NCBI RefSeq assembly: GCF_029080175.1
Contig: NZ_JARFJC010000008.1
Direction: 5' to 3' (one strand)
Source of the DNA: Luteipulveratus flavus
Lineage (GTDB): Bacteria; Actinomycetota; Actinomycetes; Actinomycetales; Dermatophilaceae
Length of the DNA: 64,000 nucleotides
In this document: piece by piece, positions 55,746-63,593 of the stretch
Layout of the letters: each line of letters begins with the position of its first letter
How positions within the stretch are numbered: position 1 is the stretch's first letter
Made by a program: the position numbers and the translations under genes
Notes under the pieces: model-generated
What the model was told of the DNA's origin: nothing
The model's database searches: none
Seen by the model: only the letters and a program-made list of their open reading frames with translations

Positions 55746-56534
55746 ATGTCGACTCACGCCCTGCGTCACGGACTGCTCGGTGTCGCCCTCGCCGGCGCCG
55801 CCGTCGTCCTCCCGGCCGCCACCGCCACCGCGGCCGGTTCTCCGATCAACCCGGTGGCGCCGGCGTTCAGCAGCAGCGCCGACGCCGCGGCAGCCCGTGC
55901 CGTCGCGGGTGGACTCCTGGACCGTTACGCCGCGTCGAAGGCCAAGGCGATGGGCCTCGCCCCCGCCAAGGGCAGCGCCGCATCGCGGACGGCAGCGGCT
56001 GTTCCGGTCTACGAGCTGAGCCCGGCCTTCGTGCGGTCGGGGACGGGCCCGGTGGGTCAGGCGCGCTTCGCCGTCACCACCTACTCCATCGGGACCGAGA
56101 AGGCGGCGATCACCACCGCACCAGCACCCGACGGGACCTGGCAGGCGGTCAACGTCGCCTCCGGGGACACCGAGGCGCGGATGGGTGCGCTCGCGAAGGG
56201 CAGCCCGCTGCTGCACGAGCCGCAGGTCGACGCCTGGTACGCCGTGCGCGGCGACCGCGTGGTCGCCCTGGACGGCGATGCCCGTACGGCGATCGGTGGC
56301 GGCTCGGTGAGCGTGGCGCAGTACGCCTCGCTCGTCCACGGCAGGTACGCCGACAAGATGCCCGGCAGCGCGTACGACGCTGCCGGTTACGCCGGTGGTT
56401 ACGCGACGACTCCGCCGAAGGCACGGACCGAGGACTCCGGACAGGTCCTCGCAGCGGCGGGTCTCGCCGCGGTCGGTGTGCTCGGCGTCGCAGGCGTCGC
56501 TCGCCGCCGGCGACCGACCGGGGACACCGTCTGA
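55746..56534 (+). CDS. Secreted protein with C-terminal membrane anchor (protease partner)
   Basis: 262 residues. The signal peptide ends near ATA/TAA (27-30). The middle domain has no family that could be recognised (blocks VYELSPAFVRSG, RFAVTTYSIGTEKAA, DGTWQAVNVASGD). The C-terminus is a hydrophobic helix (VLAAAGLAAVGVLGVAGVA) followed by RRRRPTGDTV, which would anchor it in the membrane facing outward. No LPxTG sorting motif is seen. It is translated with the protease (two-base gap), so it may be the protease's inhibitor, receptor, substrate or membrane tether. Function unknown. Confidence 0.75.
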   Translation: MSTHALRHGLLGVALAGAAVVLPAATATAAGSPINPVAPAFSSSADAAAARAVAGGLLDRYAASKAKAMGLAPAKGSAASRTAAAVPVYELSPAFVRSGTGPVGQARFAVTTYSIGTEKAAITTAPAPDGTWQAVNVASGDTEARMGALAKGSPLLHEPQVDAWYAVRGDRVVALDGDARTAIGGGSVSVAQYASLVHGRYADKMPGSAYDAAGYAGGYATTPPKARTEDSGQVLAAAGLAAVGVLGVAGVARRRRPTGDTV

Positions 56535-56548
56535 TCCTCCCGGTCGAG

Positions 56549-56589
56549 CAGTGCCGGAGTCGCTCCCGCCCCGGGCGACTCCGGCACTG
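56549..56589. terminator. Strong bidirectional terminator hairpin
   Basis: CAGTGCCGGAGTCGC (56549-56563) pairs perfectly with GCGACTCCGGCACTG (56575-56589), an exact 15-base stem with an 11-base loop. It lies between the convergent partner gene (ends 56534) and regulator 2 (ends 56596) and should stop transcripts from both sides. Confidence 0.85.
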
Positions 56590-56595
56590 GCTTGT

Positions 56596-57522
56596 TCAGG
56601 CCCAGGTCCAGGACAGCCCGGAGATCCCCGGGACCAGCTGCTCGGTCACCAGGTAGGCACGGTTGCCGTCCTGCAGGTCGACGACGCGACGCCGCACGTC
56701 CGGCTCCTCCAGGTTGCGGCGGTAGAACTCCTCGACCCGCACCGGGAGGCGCTCGGGGTGGAACTCGATCTCAGCGACGTGCAGGCCACCGCGCTGGATG
56801 TGCAGGCGGTAGTGCTCGGTCGTCGCGATCGTGTTGCGGTCGACGACGGCGTACTGGAAGACGTGCGGCTCGTGCCGGCGCAGGTTGCGGTCGAACAGCA
56901 TCTCGGTGAGCAGCAGGCCCGACGCGGCGTCGGTGCGCTGCCGGCCGAGGCGGCAGCCGCTGAGCGCGTTCAGCTCGATCAGCCCGACGTCGCAGCCGGG
57001 CTCTCCCTGGTAGGTGACGATCTGCCGGTCGACCTCGTCCACGGCGCGGATGACCTGGTGGACCTCCTTGGAGACCATGGCGCCGTTCGCACCGATGGCG
57101 AGCCGCTCGATCACGCTCAGGTTGACCGTGTGGCCGGGGCCGGTCGTGCCCATCTCGCGGACCATCCGGTCGACCGCGCCCGCGAATCCTGCTGCGGAGG
57201 AGAAGCGGCTCTGCCGCGACGCCCGCTCCATGTCGGTCGGCAGCAGTGTCGTCAGGGTGCCCGGGGCGACCTCCAGCACCTCCTCGAGTGCCTGGATCAC
57301 CGGCAGCGATCGCGTCGTGGGCCTGCGCGCGCCGTTCTGCCAGTACGAGAGCGTGCTGACGCCCACGTGCTGACCGCGCGCGGCCAGGTGGTCGCGCAGC
57401 CGGTTCAGGGCGAGTCCACGCCCGAGGATCGAGGCGTGCAGGACCTGGGCGAACTCAGCGCCCGGCCGCTCCGGTCCGGAGGTCTCCGCGAGCGCGGTGC
57501 TCGGCTCGCGTGTGTGCTCCAT
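56596..57522 (-). CDS. XRE-family transcriptional regulator, copy 2
   Basis: 308 residues and collinear with the regulator at 54085-54987. The helix-turn-helix region shares GQHVGVSTLSYWQNG exactly. The effector domain shares VDRQIVTYQGEPGCD, SGCRLGR, HVFQY, EHYRLHIQRGG and VRVEEFYRRNL. The N-terminus is about ten residues longer. ATG 57522 follows a GGGAG ribosome-binding site. Because the recognition helices are nearly the same, both copies may compete for the same DNA, while differences in the last 40 residues could give different ligands. Its own upstream region holds the second shared-motif site and an inverted repeat, consistent with self-regulation. Confidence 0.82.
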   Translation of the reverse strand: MEHTREPSTALAETSGPERPGAEFAQVLHASILGRGLALNRLRDHLAARGQHVGVSTLSYWQNGARRPTTRSLPVIQALEEVLEVAPGTLTTLLPTDMERASRQSRFSSAAGFAGAVDRMVREMGTTGPGHTVNLSVIERLAIGANGAMVSKEVHQVIRAVDEVDRQIVTYQGEPGCDVGLIELNALSGCRLGRQRTDAASGLLLTEMLFDRNLRRHEPHVFQYAVVDRNTIATTEHYRLHIQRGGLHVAEIEFHPERLPVRVEEFYRRNLEEPDVRRRVVDLQDGNRAYLVTEQLVPGISGLSWTWA

Positions 57523-57567
57523 CAGGTGTCGTCTCCCGTCGGTCTTCCCCCTCTTGTGATCAACGCC

Positions 57568-57612
57568 TTATCGCACCACCTTTGCTCCGGGTATGCCGCA
57601 GGTTTGCGATAA
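57568..57612. promoter_or_regulatory. Shared motif site B and TTATCGCA inverted repeat
   Basis: TATCGCACCACCTTTG at 57569-57584 matches site A at 55131-55146 in 15 of 16 bases. The arm TTATCGCA (57568-57575) is mirrored exactly by TGCGATAA (57605-57612), with a 29-base spacer, so two opposed half-sites are present. They lie about 45 to 90 bases upstream of regulator 2. A small hairpin GCATCC/GGATGC (57617-57633) follows. Confidence 0.55.
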
Positions 57613-57649
57613 ACAGGCATCCGCGAAGGATGCTGCGCCCTCCGTTGTG

Positions 57650-57663
57650 GTACCGATCGGTAC
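57650..57663. promoter_or_regulatory. 14-base perfect palindrome upstream of the tRNA
   Basis: GTACCGATCGGTAC is an exact palindrome ending nine bases before the first base of the tRNA, so it overlaps the expected -10/start region. It could be an operator for tRNA transcription. No matching second copy was noticed in the window. Confidence 0.45.
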
Positions 57664-57672
57664 GGTGGACCC

Positions 57673-57747
57673 GCCCTCGTGGCCCAACTGGCAGAGGCAG
57701 GCGACTTAAAATCGCTTCCGGTGCGGGTTCGAGTCCCGTCGAGGGCA
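57673..57747 (+). tRNA. tRNA with UAA anticodon (Leu by codon) but short variable loop
   Basis: A full cloverleaf can be drawn. The acceptor GCCCTCG/CGAGGGC is perfect, and the D stem is GCC/GGC. The anticodon stem GGCGA/TCGCT has loop CTTAAAA, giving anticodon TAA at 57707-57709. The variable loop is only six bases (TCCGGT). The T stem GCGGG/CCCGT has loop TTCGAGT. The discriminator is A at 57747, and CCA is not fully encoded. The anticodon would read the leucine codon UUA, but bacterial tRNA-Leu normally has a long variable arm. The amino acid is therefore not certain. Confidence 0.88.
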
Positions 57748-57852
57748 CCCTCGCCCTTCTTCCGTACGGGAACTTCCGCGGCCTCCCAAGGCTTCTACAC
57801 TCAAGAGGAAGCCGCGCGTAAGTGGACGCGGACCATGACGCCTGGAGGAGCC

Positions 57853-58776
57853 ATGGCCAGCAACCCGGTGTTCAACCGGTTCGAGAAGGATCTGTCCGAG
57901 GGTCGGTACGCCGGCTTCGGGCAGCGTGGGCAGCAGTCACCGCAGGACGACCGTCCGGGCATGCCCGCACAGCCGCAGTGGGGGCAGCCCGGCCCGCAGC
58001 AGCAGACAGGAACGGCCGGAGCCTGGGGCGCCGGTCAGCAGCAGCTGAGCAACGAGCAGCTGGAGCAGATGTACAGCGCGGGGACCGCAACCCCGCAGCA
58101 GACGGGTCGGATGACCCTGGACGACGTCGTCATGAAGACGCTGGGCCTGTTCGCCCTCGTCGTCGTGGTCGGCGCAGGCGCGTGGGCCGTCGCGGCACAG
58201 TCGCAGTCGGCGGGTACGGGCCTGTGGGGCGTCGGCCTGGTCGGAACCCTGGTGCTGGGTCTGGTGATCGCCTTCAAGAAGACGATCTCGGTCCCGCTGA
58301 TCGTGTTGTATGCGGCCCTGGAGGGTCTGTTCGTCGGCGCCATCAGCCAGGCGTTCGAGTCGGCGTGGCCGGGCGTGGTCCCGCAGGCCGTGGTGGCCAC
58401 CGCCTGCGTGTTCGCCGGCATGTTCGCCGGGTGGAAGTTCGGGATCATCAAGGTGACCGAGCGCTCGCGCCGCATCTTCGGATTCGCGCTGATCGGCTAC
58501 GTGCTGTTCGCCCTGGTGAACCTCGTTCTGACGATGGTCGGTGTCTTCCCGAGCCCGTTCGGTGCCGGCGGCTCGGGCTGGCTCGGCATCGGTATCTCGA
58601 TCTTCGCGATCGGGCTGGCCTCGTACTCCCTGGCCATCGACTTCGACACGATCGACAGGGGGGTCCAGGCAGGGCTCCCGGAGAAGTACTCCTGGCTGAT
58701 GGCGCACGGTCTCATCGTGAGCGTCGTGTGGCTGTACCTCGAGATCCTGCGCCTGCTCGCCCGCCTGCGCGACTGA
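57853..58776 (+). CDS. Bax inhibitor-1/YccA family membrane protein
   Basis: 307 residues. A polar Gln/Gly/Pro-rich cytosolic N-terminus (to about 85) precedes about seven membrane helices. Conserved late-helix residues include SLAIDFDTIDRGVQAGLPEKYSW, the acidic pair typical of the family's pH-sensitive calcium-leak channels. ATG 57853 is chosen for the GGAGGAG just upstream; in-frame upstream codons reach back into the tRNA. Bacterial members are thought to move calcium or modulate membrane proteases; a specific role here is unknown. Confidence 0.88.
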   Translation: MASNPVFNRFEKDLSEGRYAGFGQRGQQSPQDDRPGMPAQPQWGQPGPQQQTGTAGAWGAGQQQLSNEQLEQMYSAGTATPQQTGRMTLDDVVMKTLGLFALVVVVGAGAWAVAAQSQSAGTGLWGVGLVGTLVLGLVIAFKKTISVPLIVLYAALEGLFVGAISQAFESAWPGVVPQAVVATACVFAGMFAGWKFGIIKVTERSRRIFGFALIGYVLFALVNLVLTMVGVFPSPFGAGGSGWLGIGISIFAIGLASYSLAIDFDTIDRGVQAGLPEKYSWLMAHGLIVSVVWLYLEILRLLARLRD

Positions 58777-58780
58777 TCGC

Positions 58781-59086
58781 ATGACGCGACGCTCACCGGT
58801 GCCCGACGAGGTCGCCGTCGAGCTGCGGCGCGTGGTCCAGCGGTGGCATCAGCTGCCGCTGGACCACGCGCTTTCGCGTGCCGCGGCGTTGGCCGCCCTG
58901 GTCCAGGAGCTGGCCGACGCCGCCGCGCACACCCAGACCCTCCCGTCCTGCCCGGTCCCCGATCTCGGCCCGGCGGCGCTCGCCGACCAGCTCGCCGTGG
59001 TCACGTACGACGCCTGCCGCGCCGGGCTCGCGACCGACCTCTCGCTCGCCTCGAGGCTCGCTGCCGTACGCCGTTCTCTCGGGTAG
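58781..59086 (+). CDS. Small hypothetical protein
   Basis: 101 residues, four bases after the Bax-inhibitor gene, so probably co-transcribed. It is predicted mostly helical (VAVELRRVVQRWHQL, AAALAALVQELADAAA, LADQLAVVTYDAC) and soluble. No signal peptide, membrane helix or catalytic motif is seen. The length and amphipathic helices would suit a small binding or adaptor protein. Family not recognised. Confidence 0.65.
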   Translation: MTRRSPVPDEVAVELRRVVQRWHQLPLDHALSRAAALAALVQELADAAAHTQTLPSCPVPDLGPAALADQLAVVTYDACRAGLATDLSLASRLAAVRRSLG

Positions 59087-59126
59087 GCGTCATTTCGCGA
59101 GCAGCCGATCGCTAGGCTGCCCTCTC

Positions 59127-59582
59127 GTGATCGAGTCCGCAGCCGTGGCAGGCAGATTCGCCGACGAGTTCGCCCCGTGGGCGGTGACGCTCCCCGCTCG
59201 TGCCGTGGAGGAGCGCCGCGACGGGTGCCTCTTCGCCCGAGGATGGTCGGTGCGGTGGCGCTGGCACACCGACAGCACCCTGGAGCTGCGCGCCTCCCAC
59301 CGGATGACCAGCGAGCGCTGGTGGGTGCTGCAGCCGGACGGCACGAAGCACCGCAAGCACGTGCCGGCGGCGATGATGGCCTACATGCCCGGCGACGACG
59401 TCGCTGCGCTGCGCGCCGACTACCGGGCCTCCTGGCGCAAGCACGAGGAGGCGGTGCAGGAGGCCGGCATGGCGTTCGCCGACGCGCCGCGCGGCTCGAA
59501 CCCGGACGAGTCGACCATGGTCTGGCGCTGCGACGGCGAGACCTGGCAGACCGACGAGCTGGCGCCGCGACCGCCTGCCTGA
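59127..59582 (+). CDS. Hypothetical protein rich in Trp and Arg
   Basis: 151 residues from GTG 59127. The composition is distinctive: several Trp (GWSVRWRWHTD, RWWVLQPDG, MVWRCDGETWQ) in a beta-rich front half, and a helical KHEEAVQEAGMAFAD stretch later. No signal peptide or membrane segment. The start is inferred from the downstream reading frame; the much longer frame opens inside the previous gene. Domain family not recognised. A strong terminator follows 36 bases after the stop. Confidence 0.65.
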   Translation: MIESAAVAGRFADEFAPWAVTLPARAVEERRDGCLFARGWSVRWRWHTDSTLELRASHRMTSERWWVLQPDGTKHRKHVPAAMMAYMPGDDVAALRADYRASWRKHEEAVQEAGMAFADAPRGSNPDESTMVWRCDGETWQTDELAPRPPA

Positions 59583-59618
59583 CCCCGTTCGACGCCGTTC
59601 ATCCAGGAGCGGCAACGA

Positions 59619-59652
59619 CGAAGGCCGCGACCCGGACGGGTCGCGGCCTTCG
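59619..59652. terminator. Strong bidirectional terminator hairpin
   Basis: CGAAGGCCGCGACCC (59619-59633) pairs perfectly with GGGTCGCGGCCTTCG (59638-59652) around a GGAC loop, a 15-base exact stem. It is placed between the convergent Trp-rich gene and thiolase gene and would end transcription from both sides. Confidence 0.88.
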
Positions 59653-59664
59653 CCGTACGGCGTC

Positions 59665-60888
59665 TCAGCTGAGGCGCTCGTAGATGATGGCCATGCCCTG
59701 GCCACCGCCCACGCACATCGTCTCGAGGCCGAACGTGCCGTCGGTCGACTGCAGACCGTTGAGCAGCGTGGTCGTGATGCGCGCGCCGGTCATGCCGAAC
59801 GGGTGGCCGAGCGCGATCGCGCCGCCGTGGACGTTCAGCTTGTCGAAGTCCATCCCGAGGTCGTCGGCGGACGGCAGCACCTGGGCCGCGAACGCCTCGT
59901 TGATCTCGTAGAGGTCCATGTCGGCGATGGTCATGCCGGCGCGGGCCAGTGCCTGCTTGGAGGCGTCGACCGGGCCGAGGCCCATGATCTCGGGCGAGAG
60001 CGCCGAGACGCCGGTGGAGACGACCCGTGCCAGGGGCGTGATGCCGAGCTCCTTGGCCTTCGTGTCGCTCATCACGACCAGCGCCGCCGCGCCGTCGTTG
60101 AGGGCGCAGCAGTTCGCGGCGGTGACGGTGCCGTTCTCCCGGAACACCGGCTGCATCGTCGAGACCCTCTCCAGCGTGGTGCCGGCGCGCGGGCCGTCGT
60201 CCTTGGACACGACGCTGCCGTCGGGCAGCGTCACCGGAGTGATCTCCCGCTCGAAGAAGCCCTCGTTGATCGCCTTCTCGGCGCGGTTCTGCGAGGTGAC
60301 GCCCCACTCGTCCTGCCGCTCACGGGAGATGCCGCGCGAGGTCGCGACGTTCTCGGCGGTCTGACCCATCTGGATGTAGATGTCCGGGAGCACGCCCTCG
60401 GTGCGGGGGTCGGTCCAGGTGGCGTTGTTCTTCGCGATGTCGGCCGTACGGGCCTGGGCGTCGGCGAAGCGGGGGTTCTTCCACTCCTCGGGGGAGGAGC
60501 CGGCGCCGGACATGTCGGCGTACCGGGAGACGCACTCCACGCCGGCGGACAGGAAGACGTCGCCCTCGCCGGCCTTGATCGCGTGGGCGGCCATCCGGGT
60601 CGTCTGCACCGAGGAGGAGCAGAACCGGTTGATCGTCGCGCCGGGCAGGTGGTCGAAGCCGGCGAGCACCGCGACCAGACGCGCCATGTTGTTGCCCTGC
60701 TCCGCCCACGGCTCGGCGCAGCCCAGGTAGAGGTCCTCGATGAGCGTCGGGTCCAGGTCGGGGACCTTCTCCAGCGCGGCCTTGATGGCCAGCACGCTCA
60801 GGTCGTCCGGGCGCATGTCCTTCAGGCTGCCCTTGAACGCGCGCCCGATGGGCGTACGCGCTGCGGAGACGATGACGGCTTCAGGCAT
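59665..60888 (-). CDS. Acetyl-CoA acyltransferase (thiolase)
   Basis: 407 residues, normal thiolase length. The nucleophilic Cys90 lies in RFCSSS, NEAFA is present, and the catalytic His362 (GHPFG) and Cys392 (CVGGGQG) complete the site. It cleaves 3-ketoacyl-CoA in fatty-acid or steroid breakdown, or condenses acyl-CoAs. The Ser-rich CSSS site, rather than the CGSG of biosynthetic thiolases, points to the degradative FadA type. It stands alone, with 122 bases of upstream spacer before the SGNH hydrolase gene. Confidence 0.92.
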   Translation of the reverse strand: MPEAVIVSAARTPIGRAFKGSLKDMRPDDLSVLAIKAALEKVPDLDPTLIEDLYLGCAEPWAEQGNNMARLVAVLAGFDHLPGATINRFCSSSVQTTRMAAHAIKAGEGDVFLSAGVECVSRYADMSGAGSSPEEWKNPRFADAQARTADIAKNNATWTDPRTEGVLPDIYIQMGQTAENVATSRGISRERQDEWGVTSQNRAEKAINEGFFEREITPVTLPDGSVVSKDDGPRAGTTLERVSTMQPVFRENGTVTAANCCALNDGAAALVVMSDTKAKELGITPLARVVSTGVSALSPEIMGLGPVDASKQALARAGMTIADMDLYEINEAFAAQVLPSADDLGMDFDKLNVHGGAIALGHPFGMTGARITTTLLNGLQSTDGTFGLETMCVGGGQGMAIIYERLS

Positions 60889-61010
60889 GTGTCCTCCAGA
60901 TCGCGGGGCCCAGGACCGGGCCGATCGGCGGGCGGGCCAGAGTGCCGCTCCGCACGGTCAGGCAGTCTACGGCGCCTGAGCGCTTGCTCACCTGGCGGAG
61001 GGGCGTGCGG

Positions 61011-62096
61011 TCATGCGCGGTCCGCCCTCGCCGAGGCGCGACGGTTGTCGAGGTCGCCGTCGTCGACGCCCGGCGCGCTGTCGGGATCGGGCTGGGCCGG
61101 TTCGGCCGGCACCGGCTGCCGGCGCCGGCGGCGCAGGACCGCCCACCGGCCCCGGTGGCCGACCTGGGACCCGTGCAGCTCGGTGGCACTGACCTCGGTG
61201 CCCGGGTCGCGAACGGCGCGTACCGCGGCCTCGGCGACCGGTCCGACGCTCTCCCCGCGTCGCCGGTCGGGGGCCAGGCCGGTGTCCGGCGTCGGCTGGC
61301 CGAGCGCGTCGAGCACGCTCGGCAGCAGGGCCGACGCGGCCCGGGCGTACCCGGCCGGAGAGGGATGGAACCGGTCCTGGCTGAACATCACGGCCGGCCG
61401 TTCGGCGAAGTCCGGGCCGATCAGGTCTCCGAGGGAGACGGTGCGGCCGCCCTGCTCGACGACGGCGACCGTCTGCGCGGCCGCGAGGTCACGCGAGTAG
61501 CGGCGGGCCACGAGCCGCAGGGGCTGGGGCAGCGGTCGGATCGTGCCGAGGTCCGGGCAGGTGCCGACGACCACCTCGGCGCCCGACTCGCGCAGCCGGC
61601 GGACCGCCATGGCGAGGTGGCGCACGGAGGTGGACCGGCTGATGCGGTGCGTGACGTCGTTGGCGCCCACCATGATGACGACGACGTCAGGCTGCGGGAC
61701 AGCGGCCAGGGCCTGGTCGACCTGTCCGTCGAGGTCGGCGGACTGCGCGCCGACCACCGCGACGTTGGTGAGCTGGACCGGCCGGCCGGTGAGGGCCGCG
61801 ACCGCGGTCGCGATGATGCTGCCGACGGTCTGGGAGCGCTCGTCGGCGCCCATGCCCCGGGCGCTGGAGTCGCCCAGCACGAGCAGGTGGACGGCGTCGC
61901 CGAAACCGTGCCCGTACGTCCCGGAGTCCTCCGGCGCCGTGTCGAACGGTGTGCCGACGACGCGGCGTGCGATCTGGGCCTCTGCCCGCAGCAGCCCGTA
62001 CGCCGCCGCGGCGCTGGCGACCGCGCTCGCGGCGGTCACCCCGCCCCCGTACGCCGCCTTCGACGCGATCCTGCGTGCCCGCCTCGCTCGTCCCAT
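61011..62096 (-). CDS. SGNH/GDSL-type hydrolase with N-terminal anchor
   Basis: 361 residues. An N-terminal hydrophobic stretch (AAYGGGVTAASAVASAAAAYGLL, about 14-36) after a basic head is a signal anchor. The SGNH blocks are complete: nucleophile Ser77 in GDSSARG (block I), Gly in block II near 106, GAND with Asn146 (block III), and DRFHPS with the catalytic Asp/His (block V). The last 80 residues are charged and Pro-rich. It is an esterase or lipase acting at or outside the membrane. The divergent neighbour is cbs. Confidence 0.86.
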   Translation of the reverse strand: MGRARRARRIASKAAYGGGVTAASAVASAAAAYGLLRAEAQIARRVVGTPFDTAPEDSGTYGHGFGDAVHLLVLGDSSARGMGADERSQTVGSIIATAVAALTGRPVQLTNVAVVGAQSADLDGQVDQALAAVPQPDVVVIMVGANDVTHRISRSTSVRHLAMAVRRLRESGAEVVVGTCPDLGTIRPLPQPLRLVARRYSRDLAAAQTVAVVEQGGRTVSLGDLIGPDFAERPAVMFSQDRFHPSPAGYARAASALLPSVLDALGQPTPDTGLAPDRRRGESVGPVAEAAVRAVRDPGTEVSATELHGSQVGHRGRWAVLRRRRRQPVPAEPAQPDPDSAPGVDDGDLDNRRASARADRA

Positions 62097-62198
62097 GCGG
62101 TGCTCAACCCCTCTCGTCCGCCCTAGTGGGATCGTCTCACCCACCCTTGTGGGTGCCCGAGCCGCGCCGCGCTGTCCAGAACCTGAGACGATGGTCAC
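62097..62198. promoter_or_regulatory. Divergent region with CACCCAC/GTGGGTG dyad
   Basis: 102 bases between the SGNH hydrolase and cbs genes. CACCCAC (62138-62144) and GTGGGTG (62149-62155) form a seven-base inverted repeat with a four-base loop, about 45 bases upstream of the cbs start. It could be an operator or a weak leader hairpin. No promoter consensus stands out. Confidence 0.4.
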
Positions 62199-63575
62199 GT
62201 GAAGTACGCGGAGAACATCGCAGACCTCGTCGGCAACACGCCGCTCGTCAAGCTCTCGACCGTGACCGAGGGCATCGCCTGCACGGTCCTCGCCAAGGTC
62301 GAGTACCTCAATCCCGGCGGTTCGGTGAAGGACCGGATCGCGCTGCGGATGATCGAGGCCGCCGAGGCCTCGGGTGAGCTGCAGCCCGGCGGGACCATCG
62401 TCGAGCCCACGTCCGGCAACACCGGCGTCGGCCTCGCCCTGATCGCTCAGCGGAAGGGGTACAAGTGCATCTTCGTCTGCCCTGACAAGGTCAGCGAGGA
62501 CAAGCGCAACGTGCTGCGGGCGTACGGCGCGGAGGTGGTCGTGACCCCGACCTCCGTCCCGCCGGACCACCCGGACAGCTACTACTCGGTCTCGGACCGC
62601 ATCGCCGCGGAGACCCCGGGTGGCTGGAAGCCCGACCAGTACTCCAACCCCGAGGGACCGAACAGCCACTACCGCTCGACCGGCCCGGAGATCTGGGACG
62701 ACACCGACGGCCGGCTCACGTCGTTCGTCACGGGCATCGGGACGGGCGGAACGATCACCGGCACGGGCCGATTCCTGCGCGAGGTGTCTTCCGACCGTGA
62801 GGGCGGCCGGGTGCAGATCATCGGCGCGGATCCCGAGGGGTCGGTCTACTCAGGAGGTACGGGTCGGCCGTACCTCGTCGAGGGCGTCGGCGAGGACATG
62901 TGGCCCCGCGCGTACGACCCGAAGGTCGTGGACGAGGTCATCGCGGTCAGTGACGCAGAGTCCTTCGCCATGACGAGGCGGCTGGCCCGCGAGGAAGGCC
63001 TGCTCGTCGGCGGGTCCTGCGGCATGGCCGTGGTCGCCGCTCTCCGCCACGCGAGGACCCTGCCGGCCGAGGCAACCGTGGTCGTCCTGCTCCCGGACTC
63101 CGGCCGCGGCTACATGTCCAAGATCTTCGACGACGACTGGATGAGCTCCTACGGCTTCCTCAAGGAGTCGGGGGAGCGCACCGTGGGCGAGGTCCTCGCC
63201 GGCAAGGACGGTGGGATGCCCGCTCTGGTCCACACCCACCCCAACGAGACCGTCCGCGACGCGATCGAGATCCTGCACGAGTACGGCGTCTCGCAGATGC
63301 CGGTGGTCAAGGCCGAGCCGCCGATCATGGCCGGCGAGGTGGCCGGCTCGGTGAGTGAGCGCGAGCTGCTGGACGCGCTGTACACCGGTGCTGCGCACCT
63401 GGCCGACCCCGTCGAGAAGCACATGTCCGAGCCGCTGCCGCTGATCGGCGCCGGGGAGTCGGTGAGCGACGTGCGCGCCGACCTGGAGAAGTGCGACGCG
63501 GTCATGGTGGTCGAGGACGGCAAGCCCGTGGGGGTCCTGACCCGTGCGGACCTGCTGAACGTCCTGATTGACTGA
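62199..63575 (+). CDS. cbs: Cystathionine beta-synthase
   Basis: 458 residues from GTG 62199. The fold-type II PLP domain has Schiff-base Lys44 in PGGSVKDR, TSGNTG as cofactor-binding loop and TGIGTGGTITGTGR as phosphate loop. Two CBS domains fill about 330-458 (ALVHTHPNETVRDAIEIL, VLTRADLLNV). This full-length form with regulatory CBS pair makes cystathionine from serine and homocysteine in reverse transsulfuration. Cysteine-synthase activity is possible but such enzymes normally lack the CBS pair. A strong terminator follows. Confidence 0.93.
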   Translation: MKYAENIADLVGNTPLVKLSTVTEGIACTVLAKVEYLNPGGSVKDRIALRMIEAAEASGELQPGGTIVEPTSGNTGVGLALIAQRKGYKCIFVCPDKVSEDKRNVLRAYGAEVVVTPTSVPPDHPDSYYSVSDRIAAETPGGWKPDQYSNPEGPNSHYRSTGPEIWDDTDGRLTSFVTGIGTGGTITGTGRFLREVSSDREGGRVQIIGADPEGSVYSGGTGRPYLVEGVGEDMWPRAYDPKVVDEVIAVSDAESFAMTRRLAREEGLLVGGSCGMAVVAALRHARTLPAEATVVVLLPDSGRGYMSKIFDDDWMSSYGFLKESGERTVGEVLAGKDGGMPALVHTHPNETVRDAIEILHEYGVSQMPVVKAEPPIMAGEVAGSVSERELLDALYTGAAHLADPVEKHMSEPLPLIGAGESVSDVRADLEKCDAVMVVEDGKPVGVLTRADLLNVLID

Positions 63576-63593
63576 CGTCCTCGCCGACGTCCC

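Noticed and set aside
55746..56534. Sortase-anchored (LPxTG) protein
   Set aside because: A C-terminal hydrophobic helix and arginine tail are present but no LPxTG-like motif precedes them.
57673..57747. tRNA as an integration (att) site
   Set aside because: No integrase, direct repeat of the tRNA 3' end or foreign-looking segment was found on either side.
57673..57747. tRNA as an ochre suppressor (anticodon UUA)
   Set aside because: The seven-base loop CTTAAAA places the anticodon at TAA, which reads the codon UUA, not the UAA stop codon.
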